From Waltergamsia citrina (lineage: Eukaryota > Ascomycota > Sordariomycetes > Hypocreales > Bionectriaceae): a stretch of 64,000 bases of DNA. Positions 1-11,367 of the stretch are shown here, in pieces. Below the pieces are notes generated by a model. The model was not told the DNA's origin. It searched no databases and saw nothing but the letters and a program-made list of their open reading frames with translations. Positions within the stretch are counted from its first letter, which is position 1; every line of letters starts with the position of its first letter. A program made the position numbers and the translations under genes. The stretch lies in assembly GCA_022814615.1 (NCBI GenBank), contig JAKLNE010000022.1, positions 310,001-374,000 of the forward strand, written 5' to 3'.

Positions 1-450
1 GAAGTTTGAAAGTGTACAGCGTCGCTGGGTAAGGGTCTCATGGCCATCACGTCATTGGCGACCACCAACCTCATACTTCTTCCGCTTGTTTACCTACCAT
101 CCTCATCCCTCAGTCCCCATCACACCATCAACAACCAACCAGCCAACGAGAGACTCAGCTTGAGGTGGCATTCGCTCCTCCGGAAACTGAGACCAGCCAT
201 GCAAGCCGACTCCTCCAGCCTCCAAAGCCAAGTGCTAGACCAGTCAAACACTCTTTCACTCGCTATTCTTCGCAGCCTACCGAATCCCATCGCTGCAGCA
301 ACGGTTTGTTCACCGTCATGTTGCTAGGAGACTTTCTCATCTTTCCCACCGCATGACGAAATCCAGCCTCTTTAGCTAAAGAATTCATGCATCACTGCTC
401 CAAGAAACGTCTTCTCGTTTCAAACACTGCACAGCCCCCGCTTCCTTCGA
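1..450. other. Left-edge region, no secure gene
   Basis: CA/CT-rich sequence resembling a fungal 5' leader (roughly 60-150 and 370-450). An open frame runs from an ATG near 199 to a stop near 327, but it lacks recognisable motifs and a clear splice continuation. It could be the leader of the doubtful small gene that follows. Confidence 0.3.
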
Positions 451-880
451 ATGGCTTTTTACGCCTCAAGGTAAGCGGTTGGTGTCTTACAATACTAGCT
501 GCCAACAAGTAACAAGTTGACCGCGCGGCTTGAGGACACTAGAAGATCATCAACTTCGTACAGCCGAGGTCACGACGTGTGAGTGAACACATTGTCTGAG
601 GCTTTAACGTTGAATTTTCTATTTTCGTCTCCCAGTAAGCGTGGATCAGCGCCGTTTCGAGTATGGCCGGCCCCTCCCGTTGTGGCTGGACGTTGGAATC
701 GTCCGTCTAGAGTCTATCTGAAATACTTGGTGACATACGTGCGCACGAGCCTATACTCGTATCTACGCCACTCAAGTAAGTCCTGGCGAATGGGCTCGGT
801 ACTCGGGGCTTGCGCTTGTGATTTGACTCACCCCAGCCTCCAACATGTCTCAAAGTCCCGGTGGCCGAGTAACAATGTAA
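451..880 (+). CDS. Doubtful small spliced ORF, 79 aa, unknown
   Basis: I do not recognise this product. Three consensus plus-strand donors occur within 330 bp (GTAAGC at 471, GTGAGT at 579, GTAAGT at 776). Each has a nearby acceptor: CTAG ending at 542, CCCAG at 635 and CCCCAG at 836. Joining 451-470, 543-578, 636-775 and 837-880 keeps one frame from ATG to TAA, with introns of 72, 57 and 61 nt. The third exon encodes a basic and aromatic stretch rich in Tyr, Arg and Leu. The density of good donors suggests a real spliced transcript, but I chose junctions to preserve frame. This could equally be a non-coding RNA or the remains of a longer gene. Confidence 0.27.
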
Positions 881-3800
881 CGAAGTGAAAACGAGTTACC
901 AAACCCGATTTCGAAGAAAAAAAAAACTCTTTCTACGATCGATTTTCTCGCGACCTCCACAAGCCTATCTGCAGGGACTGGCCTGCCGTCTTCTTTAGTG
1001 TCCAAGTTCACTGGAAAAGGCAGTTGCTTAGCAACATACACCATTCGGCAGGCATCCAAACACCTTCTCTGGTTATCTGATTAGTCGGCTACCTGCAAAA
1101 GTATGGAAATCAAAGCAATGCTTTTCTCGGTCAATCCTAGAGGCGAGGCCGGCCGCTGCACCCACAACCGTGCAGTGTACCGTCTTAGAAAATCTTCGTT
1201 CTTCGGTTTCTATGCCCCGCTCTGGCTGTAGGTTTGCTGGGTCTCGCGTAGAATACAGGCAAAGCCCCATCCGTGAATTGTCTGAAAAATCTGATCAGGG
1301 TGCACTTTTCTGTAGCAGAAAGACTCTCTCTGTCCCAAAGCGGGGATACGGCGAGCAGATCTGCACAAACGTTGCATGGGACACCATCGCCGGTCCTTCG
1401 TCAGACTGGGGAGAGGTAGCATTGGAGGTGTCGACAGTGACATTCGCATGGAGCCGTCCCGTATTCTACGTGGCACCAACATTGTCTTTGAAGGCATTGA
1501 AGAAAGCTAGCAGAAGGATCTACAGAATGTTCAAGAAAATAGAACAACGCGGAAAAGACCGACTTTGTCTCCGACTGCGAGTTCGGTAGCTGGCGAAGTG
1601 GCCACGGGTTGCCTCCCGAACTGAGATAGCCCAGCGTAGAGTTCACTTATCCTCACATAGGCTTCTCATAGTTCGATCTTGGAAAGCCGAGTGTTCTACG
1701 CAGGATCTCCTTCATTGGATCAACATGCTTGTCATGCTGTTTTCGTTTGCAAGTCAAGTTTTTCTAGCTTACTTTTACTAAACATACACATGTTCCACCT
1801 CGGGCGTATGTTTCGAATAGACCAGATCAGCTTTAACAAGGCAAGTAAGCAAGAGCGGCGTGGTAGCTTCCTACTTTTCTTTATAGAAACAAAGGCTTAC
1901 AGGAGAGCGGCCCAAGGCCGCCACTAAGAAAGCTTAATTAGGTGAATGTGCCGCAATAAGTGTAAAACATTGGGAATGGAACTTGCCTTGCATGAATCTG
2001 AGGGGAGTTATTCATGCATTTTCCTTTGCCAGATATCGCGAAGCAACAGAGCTTTTATTGAGTAGCTCGTCCTATTTAAAAGTGACAAATATATTGGTGG
2101 CTTCACAAGATTGACTACTAGCAAGTTCGGCACATCTCTTAGGCCGTGGCATGATGAAGGCAAAGAAAGATAACCATCATTAGTATAGTTTCTCACAAAT
2201 CCAGAAAACCCGAGGCAGATTGTATGTATACAGCCCGATGGCATTGCCATAGACATTCCAGTACCCTTCCAAGAGAAGCCGAAAAATTATACGCTACTTC
2301 CGGGTGAGCAGGCTATCACCAACTTCACGACTGGCTCTGAACTCTCTACGAACATTCACTTAGAAGCCTGTACGAAGTGCATACCTTCCGTAGCCCACCG
2401 GGTACACAGGGTAGGGTTCAGACGTTAAGGACGATGCCTTCAGCTTTCCTAATCTGCAGCGTGACCAGCCTAAATGGAATAGTCAGATACAGTCAGCAGG
2501 GACAATGTCCGCGCTATCTAACGGCTTTCTCTACTGTAGCTCAGTCGCTATGTTGAATTGAACAATACAATGTCAGTCAAATTTTCATTGTAACTTGGAG
2601 CATCCTCCCTGTCTAGTTGCTCTCGCTACCCTGTGGTTCTGGTATCGCTGTGCATGTGCGGCGTTCACGTCTCAGCCTTGCTGGCCCAATATGAAGTCAA
2701 GAAGGCAAAATGTTGCCATAACTCCTCAGCCCAGTCTCAGAATGTCCTGCTCGGCTGTCTGAATGGTACGAAGCCCGAAGATGTAGGCTTATATCCATAT
2801 AGATGGCAGAACAAATGGAGTACGGATCGTGACAGCCGTGAAAGAGTTGCCAAATTAAGAGCTTACCTTACACTCGTATTGTGAGACAGACCAATCAGTG
2901 GCTAAGCGTTGCTGCTGGGAAAGTCTGAACAGGTAGTGCTGAGCCTTTTCCGCGCTCAAGGGGCCATCTAGCAATACTGAGCCTCATTGTACGAGGTCAG
3001 TCATCTATCAGACTCTGACTTGAGTAAGGGGTCATGAGGCTCTGGTGAAGGGGAGGGCTAGAATTACGCTGCAGATGTCAGACGAAAACGGGAAGAGGGT
3101 AAGATGACCCTGGTCACCAGCCACCGAATATCGAATTTTGCACCAGGAAACCTGGGCCACCCTCCGTCCCCCCCCTTGATTTTTTTTTCAGTAGGAGTAA
3201 TTAGTAGGGGCTCTTTTCTTTCCTTTTAAATTGATTGCAGAGTGCGAGTGTCATTATACGCAATGCAGGGCTTGAAACGAACGCTGATTCGGCTAGGAGG
3301 GCAGCGGCGTACTGCGGGCCGGTGGAGGCGGGCCAGCCTCGTGCCGTGCTTGGTGCTTGTGCTTGTGACGTGAATGGCTCGCTCCGTGCTTCGATTTTGC
3401 TGCAAGCGCTGCAAGGACAGGCTGGACTGCCAGCAAGATGTCGTATGGTATGATTATAATGGTCAGCGAGACAAGTGAGTGAGCGCTTTGATGGGTGTGG
3501 GCGTGTTAGGAAGGTCCTGGCGTAAAGAAGACAGATTTCAAACCGCCCTACTTATGCTCTTAGTCCCACGGTAGAGAGGGGACTAGCATGGCTCTAACCG
3601 CATCGTACCCGTATCGCATCCTCCAAGATGCAGAACATTGGTCTCTAGCATGAAAGAAAAAGAAAAGACCGATCGATGGCTCAGACTAAGCGTGAAACGT
3701 GTTTCGTCGTCGCTTGGGCCTTTCCGTAATGTGTCGTGTCATATCTCCTGTTGGATAAGACTCGTCAACCTGACAGAGCGGAACCTTTAGACGGGGCGCC

Positions 3801-4984
3801 GCATCGGCCAGAGTTGGGTCCTCTGAGGCTAGCTCCTTCATAGTAATGTAATGAATGATACGAGTAGTTTAGCAGAAGCCATTTAGCAGCGCCGGGTGTG
3901 CGCGCGGTACGGTCCGGTAAGGTAGTGAGCAGTAATAGAATACTACTAGTACTCGTAAAACTCCGTGCATATTACGGGAATAGTCAGACGGTGGACGCCG
4001 GACGTGGGAACTGATAGTGGGAACTGGCAGTGGCAGCCCCATGAACAGTGGGAAAATGCACCAGCAAAAGCAGAGGCTGGGCCTTTGGATGATGGGGGTG
4101 GCCTCCTTAGTCTGGCCAATGACGTTGCAGAGTCCTCCACAGAGCCCTCCACAGTGGCCACACCAATGACCACATTAGGAGGGAAGGCCCAGGCGGCGCC
4201 GGGTGCTAATTACTGCCGTGAGCACTGAGCACCGCCGCTAACCTGCCTGTTGTAATATTGAGCACTCACTGGCAGCAATAGTCAAGGTACTGGCAAGACT
4301 GGTAATATTACTGGGAATACTGGGAAGGAGAGCCCTGCCATTCCATTCCCACTCTTCGTCATCTCGTCCTCATCCATTCTCCAATGCGAAGGCTAGGGCC
4401 GTCCTCCCTCTCTTACTACTAGTATCACTACTATTACTACTACTAGACCACTCTCACTACCACGGCCAGTCATAGCAGCCGTCTATCGCTGTATATTCTC
4501 ACCCAATACAAGGCCAGCATTGCCCTTTTCCTTCATCTGCGAGCAAGGTACGAATACCTCAGTACGGGCAACTCCGACCGGTGCCCTCCCACAAGCTCCT
4601 CCTTGAGCACCGTCTCCGCGTTGGCTTCGAACCTCCACGCCTCTCCTCTATTCTGACTCGTGAGCCTCATCACGACGAGGCCGTCGCAAACCTTGCTTCA
4701 ACATCCTATTGTAATTTTTTCTTCGCCATCTGCTTCTTCAATGCTTTAATCGTTGGAAAACTTGTCGCGCGCCCCCTCGGCCTCCCGACTAGTAGTGCTT
4801 GAACAACCAACCCTCGCCAACTTGACCCCTCGTCAAGCGACTACGCCTGCCTACGAGTATATCCCGATTCGTTTCTCGAGAAAAGGAACTTCCCGCCTCG
4901 TGTCAGCATGTGAAAAGGCGCCTCATAGTCCACGGCCTCAGCACGTAGTGACGATCTTGGGTCGCTGCCAGCTACCTCTCAAAC
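881..4984. other. 4.1-kb intergenic region
   Basis: Only short, mutually overlapping ORFs without recognisable domains. An ACT-triplet/TACTAGT tract lies at 3941-3957 and another at 4413-4446. From about 4320 onward the sequence is pyrimidine-rich and reads like promoter and 5' leader of the following gene. No transposon ends or RNA genes were recognised. Confidence 0.6.
4413..4446. repeat. ACT-triplet low-complexity tract with TACTAGTA
   Basis: Imperfect run of ACT triplets containing the palindromic core TACTAGTA. It is about 540 bp upstream of the start codon of the next gene. Similar tracts recur in several other intergenic regions of the window. Confidence 0.7.
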
Positions 4985-7900
4985 ATGCTTGCGACTGCAC
5001 CTCCTATAACATCGCCCATGATGACGGCACCGTTAGATCTCGACCAGGAATTTGGGTCAAGCCCAATGTCCGCTCGTAGCGTCGGTCAGCGCCAGTTCAA
5101 GAAGCACAAGGCATTGCCAAAACCGCAGAGAGTGACGAGCAACGGCCACGATGCATCCCCGCCAAGCAAGCTTCGACCTGAGCTTGCTCTCGACACCTCA
5201 TCAGCAGCTTCTCAGAATTCAAGCCCAAGAACTCTCAGAAACCAATCAAGAAGGAAGGCAACTGGCCCTGAGCTACCACCAACACCTCCCACTCACTCGC
5301 GCGCATCGTCGAGCAGCCACTCGGCCATCCCTTCCAGTCCTACTATCACAGACAACGTTGTTCGTACCCCAAAGATCGCACCGGCCATTCCACCCACCAC
5401 GCCTCCAGATCAGCTCAGTCCCCCAACACCGGATGTGACGCCTCCGCAGCCGGCCTCGCGTCCAAAAGCCCTGCATCCCGGGATGGCGGATCGTGGAACG
5501 TCGCGCAGTACCACCATCGAGTCGCGTGCCGACTCTTTCCGAACCGCTCGCGAGGAACCCCTGTCGTCTGAGGAGGATGATGGAAAATCCACCATTCGGC
5601 CTGCCATCGCTTCTGGAAGAAGCTCGCAAAGCACAGTTCGCAAAACGTCCAATAATTCCCGTAGCCACGTTCCCCATCCTCAAGCCTTGGACTTGGCTCT
5701 CTCACGCTTAGGAGCTTCCTCGGAAGGGTCTTACACCCCGAGGACGCAAAGTGAGCTCGCACAGTTTGATGGGGATTGGGGCTCCGCTGGCGAGGTATCG
5801 CGAGGATGGGATGATGACTCGAGTAGATCTATCGCCATGAAGAAGAAGAGACAACCTACAACCAATGGCCGCTCGGCCAAGACTGGCAGACCCGAGAGGG
5901 TAGAAGACGATGACAACGCAGCACCCGCAAACAACGCCACCAAAGCAGTTCGTCAGATGTCTTTGAACGAGAAATCATCGCCAAGGTCCTCTACCAAGAG
6001 TCACGTAGATCGAACGGCGAGGTCATCTTCCGGACCCTCCAACTCGAGCAGTTCTGTTGCTACATCCCAAAAGCAGTCATCTGGCGTTTCCTCACGATCT
6101 GTCAGCTCCACTGTTGTGGAGGCCTTCCTAATCGAAACTCCCCGGGGGCCTCCTCAGAGGCAGAGGACATTGAGACATGTTCGCAAACAGGATACGTTAC
6201 GAGGCCCTTCTGAAAGGTACAACGAACCAGTGGTTGTGCAGCAGCCGGAGAGGGGCAGACGGACAACCAGGCCGCCAATCGTCACTCACCAACGCCCTGA
6301 ACGAACAACGCGGCACGAAAGTTATGCATCAACGACAACCGTGAGCTCTGTTTCGAGCGGAAAAGCCAGGCGTGAGGTGTGGAAGAGCGGAGGGATTCCA
6401 GTAGTTGTCGTGCCTGACCGCCACTCTTCGAGATCGCAGTCTCGGGAGCCATCTCTACGATCAACGTCTAGCAGGCGCTCAAGGAGAACGCAGAGTGTTT
6501 CTTCGGCCCCGTACGAAACGCCGCCTACCCAGGACAGTGCGCCTGTTTTTGAAGGCTCTTCTCAACGTCCTCGGGCATATTCCATGTCTGATAGTTCTGA
6601 CACGAGGACTATGGACTTTCCGCCTGCTGTACCGGCACGATCCTCGTCATTGTCTGCGCCAACCAGCCGCAACACCTCAAGAGCTGGCTCGATGACGGCA
6701 GACAGTTCCAGAGCTCGCGAAGCACTTCGACCTCAGCTTCCGAAAGTAGAAGTGGATGCCACTTCTCGTGAGGACAAGGAACCAAAGTCTTTGGGATCTC
6801 CGCTTCAATTCACATCGCCCAAGTTGGGAAGCGATACTGAGGGGAAGCAAGATAGCGATCGCCAAGAGGACTCCATGTCTACCCGAAGGTTCCCGGCTCG
6901 CACCACCCCCTTCTCCGTCATCTCAATGGAAACCAATGGGACCGCGCCAGAGGTCTCGGAAGCGCAAGCTGTACATATGTATTCTCATCAAAACTCTTCT
7001 TTGCTCATGGTGAATCACTCAGCGAAACCATCTGACGCCTCTGATGCTACGCGTTACGAGAAGGGAAGTCGTCAATCCGAGGAGCAACCCACAATCACCA
7101 TGTCCGGCCCTGAGGGGGACGATGAAGTGCCCGTAACTCCATCCCAGCCACAGTTCGCACTGCAAGACATCGACTCCCCACTTCGTCATCCTCGTCCCCC
7201 TCCAGAGCCCCCTTCGGAGCCTCCTGCTATCACATTCACTTCTGCAACGCCCTCGGGTGCTACTCCAGCCCCGGACAAGGCTTTGCAGATCGGTAATTAC
7301 TTTGAAACGATGGCCGAGGTCCCGGCTAAACGGCGTTCGATTGTTGAGAGAGCTCTCAACCGACGCCGTCGAAATTCGATATCTTATCCCCCTAATGCCT
7401 CCAAGTCCTCGGGTCTGATCAAGAGAGCTTTCTCTCTATCTCGCCGGAGAAGCTCCTCGAGCCATCATGGCCTCAGCCCGAACCAAGACTATCCACAGGA
7501 GGGAGTAACACCACCTGAAGAGCATAAACTACATCCTTTCTGGAGGCCGCTGTGGTCAGAAGATGAGTTTGATGATGAAGACGATGAGGACTATTTTAAC
7601 CGGAAGCCATTACGTCATAGGGATGATGATGTAGCGGTTGAGGATGAAGAAGAAGATTACCTACGGTATCCGCTGTATGATAATCGTCCGGTGAAGCCAA
7701 AGCGTCGTTTTAGCGAAAAGATGAGACGGACTTTTTCTGTCTTGCCACATGAAGAAGTTGCTGATGAAGGGAATGGTCCAGAAAGACGTACCATCAAGCG
7801 GACCTCTAGTGGAAATCTACGAGTGATGCGGCGGCGTAACAGCGCGTCGTCTCTCCGCCGACGGTTCAGTCAATCCGACAGACCTTTCACAGCACCAGAT

Positions 7901-8164
7901 GAGGAAGGGCATAGAAGCTTTTGGAGGGGAAATAGTTCACACAAGAGAGTTCGGTCTCAGAGCCGCAGGCGGTTCTCTCTAGGCGATCAGATCGAGGAGA
8001 TCCAGAACCTGCCACGGAGACTGAGTGACAGACGCCGCGAGAAGAGGTCAGAGGAGCTTCGTCAGAAAATCAGTGGACCCAGAGATGTTCGCGATGGTGT
8101 GGAGGAGATGATTCGACCCGGAGGATACAGATATGACGATAACGCTATCCATGGACGCTTCTAA
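4985..8164 (+). CDS. Ser/Arg/Pro-rich hypothetical protein, 1059 aa
   Basis: An uninterrupted reading frame encodes a largely disordered protein that I recognise only as a conserved-looking filamentous-fungal hypothetical. The N-terminal half is Ser/Thr/Pro-rich with polyproline patches. An acidic stretch of Asp/Glu with Tyr lies around residues 860-900. The C-terminal third is strongly basic and carries many Arg-Arg-x-Ser/Thr motifs, for example RRNS, RRFS and RRTFS, which are typical basophilic kinase sites. No transmembrane segment or enzyme motif is visible. The ATG at 4985 is chosen because the frame is open from there and follows a pyrimidine-rich leader; an ATG a few codons downstream is also possible. 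It converges on the U1-C gene. Function cannot be inferred; a phospho-regulated scaffold is a guess. Confidence 0.85.
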   Translation: MLATAPPITSPMMTAPLDLDQEFGSSPMSARSVGQRQFKKHKALPKPQRVTSNGHDASPPSKLRPELALDTSSAASQNSSPRTLRNQSRRKATGPELPPTPPTHSRASSSSHSAIPSSPTITDNVVRTPKIAPAIPPTTPPDQLSPPTPDVTPPQPASRPKALHPGMADRGTSRSTTIESRADSFRTAREEPLSSEEDDGKSTIRPAIASGRSSQSTVRKTSNNSRSHVPHPQALDLALSRLGASSEGSYTPRTQSELAQFDGDWGSAGEVSRGWDDDSSRSIAMKKKRQPTTNGRSAKTGRPERVEDDDNAAPANNATKAVRQMSLNEKSSPRSSTKSHVDRTARSSSGPSNSSSSVATSQKQSSGVSSRSVSSTVVEAFLIETPRGPPQRQRTLRHVRKQDTLRGPSERYNEPVVVQQPERGRRTTRPPIVTHQRPERTTRHESYASTTTVSSVSSGKARREVWKSGGIPVVVVPDRHSSRSQSREPSLRSTSSRRSRRTQSVSSAPYETPPTQDSAPVFEGSSQRPRAYSMSDSSDTRTMDFPPAVPARSSSLSAPTSRNTSRAGSMTADSSRAREALRPQLPKVEVDATSREDKEPKSLGSPLQFTSPKLGSDTEGKQDSDRQEDSMSTRRFPARTTPFSVISMETNGTAPEVSEAQAVHMYSHQNSSLLMVNHSAKPSDASDATRYEKGSRQSEEQPTITMSGPEGDDEVPVTPSQPQFALQDIDSPLRHPRPPPEPPSEPPAITFTSATPSGATPAPDKALQIGNYFETMAEVPAKRRSIVERALNRRRRNSISYPPNASKSSGLIKRAFSLSRRRSSSSHHGLSPNQDYPQEGVTPPEEHKLHPFWRPLWSEDEFDDEDDEDYFNRKPLRHRDDDVAVEDEEEDYLRYPLYDNRPVKPKRRFSEKMRRTFSVLPHEEVADEGNGPERRTIKRTSSGNLRVMRRRNSASSLRRRFSQSDRPFTAPDEEGHRSFWRGNSSHKRVRSQSRRRFSLGDQIEEIQNLPRRLSDRRREKRSEELRQKISGPRDVRDGVEEMIRPGGYRYDDNAIHGRF

Positions 8165-8824
8165 CGTCTTGATGCTCGTCTAAATGATATTGTTCAAACT
8201 TTGATACAAGGACAGCACGGGAAAAGTGGCATTATTGAATGAACATAGGAAGGAGGCAAAGGAAAAAAAAAAACAGTTATGAGAGACGACTTAACGTTTT
8301 TGCTACGAGAATTCGAATTTGGCAGGTAAATAGGGAAGGATTTCGTTCTTGCGAGACTGGAATTTTTTTGGTTTTTAGTTGCTTATCTTCTGCTGTTTTT
8401 TTGGTCTCGCGCGAAGCAAGACGCAGGCCGTCTCTTTGTTCGAGACGGGTGAGACTGAGAATTTGGAGGAGAGACTTAGCGCATGGACTGCTTCTGTACT
8501 ATAGATGCTTACGACACTGGCCTGTTAATGATACCAACGAACATGGCGCTTTAATCAAGATCTGTACTCTACATCGTTCAGTGAAATTGCTGCATTTATG
8601 CTTTGCTTCTCATGTTCACAGGCTATGGGGGAAAATGAAAAAGTTGAAGATGGTCTTCACATCAAGTATATTCATTGGTGCGGTTTTGCATTGCCCTTTA
8701 CCGAAACGCCTGGATGTGCCAATCCTTTCATGTCTCCGCTTTGAAAATCGTACATCTATATCTCCAGTCTCTTTATTTTGCTCAAACAAAGAACCCTCTA
8801 CCCATCCCGCTGAAATCAAGGCAA
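8165..8824. other. Convergent 3' intergenic region
   Basis: 660 bp between two facing stop codons. It is T-rich with A-tracts, consistent with the 3' untranslated regions of both genes. Open frames here, including a long plus-strand one running into the next gene, are shadows of the Pro/Gly-rich U1-C tail. Confidence 0.6.
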
Positions 8825-9854
8825 CTAGCGTCGATCGTGCCCGGGGGGAGGTCCTTGAGGATATCCAGGAGGAGGGCCACCTGGACCACCACCACCGCCG
8901 CCAGGACCACCTCCACCAGGGAATCCCTGCCCACCTGGTGGCGGAGGCATTCCTGGAAAGTGAGGCGGAGGACCACCTCCTTGACCTGGGGGAGGGAAGG
9001 GGAACTGGCCAGGTGGAGGTGGGAAGGGCATACCGCCTGGGGGAGGTATCGGTGGCATGTTGTTCGGACCGGGAGGGAAGGGGGGCATTGGGGGAGCGCC
9101 ACGACCGCCGGGAGGAGCTGTGAGAATCAGTATACGTTATATTTTCCGGAGAAGAGGCGCCGTAATATAGGGATGATGTAGTCGTGCTTTGAAGGGGAAC
9201 GTACGAGGAGCACCCGGTGGCATTTGGCCTGGTGGACCGCCTGGCATACCGAAAGGCGGAGGTGGGCCACCTGTTGGAAGTCATAGTCAGCACCCGAGAT
9301 AAAGACAATAACAAGATATTAGAATGCGTGGTCTCTTACCTCCTGGGAAGGGAAACGGCGGGGGGAAGTTATGCTGTCCTGGCTGGTTCTGGGGCAGCAT
9401 AGGATTCGCGTGGGCCTGGCCCTCGGCGGCGTACGACGATGTGATAGAGTCGATGACAGACTGCGCCTTCTCGTGGCCGATTTCTATCAAGAGCGGTTGT
9501 CAGTATGGCTTGTCTAGGTTGCGAGTTGAAATGTTCGAGGAGGTCCGCATACGTTGGTAGTAATCGACTACATTTCGAAGATGATTTTTGCCGCTGTTAT
9601 GCGCTCTCCGCACACTCATAGAGTCATGTGTGAGGTAGACATCGCAGTAGTCGCCTATTCAATCCAAAGAGTTAGCCCTCCATCACTTTGTGATCTATCC
9701 GGAATGATTCGTTCAGAGTGTCGGCGCGTGGCGCGCAAAGGAGTCAACAAATTTCGAGGATGGTCTTACAGAAGACTATAACTTAGTTAGCATTGTCCAA
9801 GATAAACATACACTTTCCTTGTAGCTCAAAGGGTCTGGACTTACACTTGGGCAT
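8825..9854 (-). CDS. U1 snRNP protein C (U1-C), 206 aa
   Basis: U1-C binds U1 snRNP and stabilises U1 snRNA pairing with 5' splice sites. Exons are 9854-9845, 9775-9770, 9654-9553, 9483-9340, 9270-9205 and 9117-8825; introns are 69, 115, 69, 69 and 87 nt. The product starts MPKFFCDYCDVYLTHDS, the conserved U1-C zinc finger (C6, C9 and two His further on). This is followed by a DYYQQIGHEKAQSVID helix region and a long Pro/Gly/Met-rich tail ending GHDRR. The second exon is only six bases and supplies the last two bases of one Phe codon, a whole Phe codon and the first base of Cys6. Introns 1 and 2 both contain a GCTAAC branch-like motif. The gene is divergent from the Erv25 gene, sharing about 0.7 kb. 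Family assignment is firm; the microexon is inferred from conservation of the N terminus. Confidence 0.93.
9770..9775 (-). other. 6-nt microexon of the U1-C gene
   Basis: The six bases TCTTCT are bracketed by a TATAG acceptor and a GTAAGA donor. Including them gives Met-Pro-Lys-Phe-Phe-Cys-Asp-Tyr-Cys, as in known U1-C proteins. Skipping them removes two residues without shifting the frame. Confidence 0.82.
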
Positions 9855-10568
9855 CTTGGCGACGGGTTGGGGGGGATGGTTTGACGATATGGCCGCGGGC
9901 GATTCGAAGATTCGCGACGATGGACTGCGAAAAGGCTGAGAGGTTGAACGAGGCTGCCCCACACGTGATCTTGAAGCTACTGTGGGGCTTGGTTTCCAGG
10001 GGTCTTCCTTTACTTCAAAATGATTGATGAATGTTTGGACGTGAAGTAGACTTTAATATTCACAGAACGAGAACTACATTTGGGGCAATCATGGCTGTGA
10101 TAGGTTTTGAAGAAGAATAGAATACGGCTCTTGTATTTGTTGTGAAATATGACCTAAATACTAGTAGTAGTGACAGCTTGGTCAGAAGTCGAGAACAGTA
10201 GTGCTTTTGATCAGAGGATCCAAGCAGTAAACAGTAATAAGTTACACCTCCTCAGCTAGTCTTCGAATATTCAAAGGAAATATCTTGGCCATGATGATGA
10301 GGAAACGCAACTGTTATAATTAGTTCGTGTACACCGCATGGTTGGTTTATTACACGCCGACTGCACTAATAGTAGGTACGAATACCTTACTTGCATGAGA
10401 CAAGCACGTGACGCGCAGGCGGACACCTTTCAACTTTACGGTACAAGTCGATTAGATTGGATCCCTGGATGCCCCTGCACCAAGTTAGCTGGCCACGAAC
10501 GCAACAACACCAGCAACTTTCGTCAACCCATTCCGCCCGCGAGAGTGGCATTCGAAAGCCGGCACATC
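9855..10568. promoter_or_regulatory. Divergent promoter region, U1-C / Erv25
   Basis: About 0.7 kb separates two head-to-head start codons, so both promoters should lie here. A TACTAGTAGTAGT motif is at 10159-10172. No other element was recognised. Confidence 0.55.
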
Positions 10569-11367
10569 ATGGCTCTCCCACGCTCTCTTATGCAGGTCAT
10601 CTGCAGCCTGCTGCTGCTCGTCACCGTCACCAATGCTCTGAGGTTCGACATCCAGGCCCACACTGGCCGGGAGAACCAGAAGAAGGAGCGCTGCGTTAGG
10701 AATTTCGTGGCTAAGGACATGTTGGTTGTTGTCAGCGCTACTGTTGGAGGCTCCAAGGGCGATGGCATGACCGTCAACATTCACGTACGCCCTCCCCGAC
10801 AAGAACAGACCAGCTACGGGACATTGCTAACATAGGGATCCCCAGATTCGCGATGAGAACGGCAATGAATACGGACGCCCGAGGGATGTTGTTGGCGAGT
10901 CAAGAACTGTCTTCACTTCTCACTCCAACGGCCCCTTCGACGTCTGCTTCGAGAACATCTTTACTGGCTGTACGTTCTCTCATTTCTACCTCCCTCCTCC
11001 AATGCCTCTACCATGTTTCCATAACTGACCAATTCTCCGCATAGCTAAGCGACCAAGCCCCAACACCCGCTCCGTCGAACTCGACATCGACGTCGGCGCC
11101 GACGCCAAAGACTGGAGCGCCATCGTGGCCACCGAAAAGCTCAAGCCTGTCGAGGCTGAGCTGCGACGCATCGAGGAGCTGACTGCCGAGGTCGTGACGG
11201 AAATGGACTACCTGCGCCAGCGCGAGCAGAAGCTGCGCGACACCAACGAGAGCACCAACACACGTGTCAAGTGGTTCGGTCTTGCCACAACATGGTTGCT
11301 GGTCGGCCTGTGGGTTTGGCAGATTATGTACCTGCGTGCCTACTTCCGCTCCAAGCATCTCATTTAA
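10569..11367 (+). CDS. erv25: p24 family cargo receptor Erv25, 220 aa
   Basis: Erv25 is a p24-delta type I membrane protein of COPII/COPI vesicles that helps sort cargo between ER and Golgi. Exons are 10569-10784, 10846-10969 and 11045-11367; introns are 61 and 75 nt. The protein shows a signal peptide (residues about 1-23), a GOLD domain with the expected Cys pair (KERCVRNF and FDVCFENI), and a coiled-coil region rich in Glu/Arg. A single membrane span (WFGLATTWLLVGLWVW) is followed by a short cytosolic tail (RAYFRSKHLI). Length matches the family. The start codon is chosen because it opens the signal peptide; the upstream in-frame extension has no such character. It is divergent from U1-C and upstream of Sdh5 on the same strand. 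Confidence 0.93.

Noticed and set aside
1170..1646. Overlapping frames of 80-140 codons on both strands
   Set aside because: Three frames are partly open with scattered stops and none shows a motif I can name. A decayed gene is possible but not supportable by eye.
8239..9314. Long open frames on both strands around 8239-9314 (up to 294 codons)
   Set aside because: They are shadow frames of the Pro/Gly-rich last exon of U1-C and of the T-rich 3' region; the U1-C reading alone has a recognised family and proper introns.
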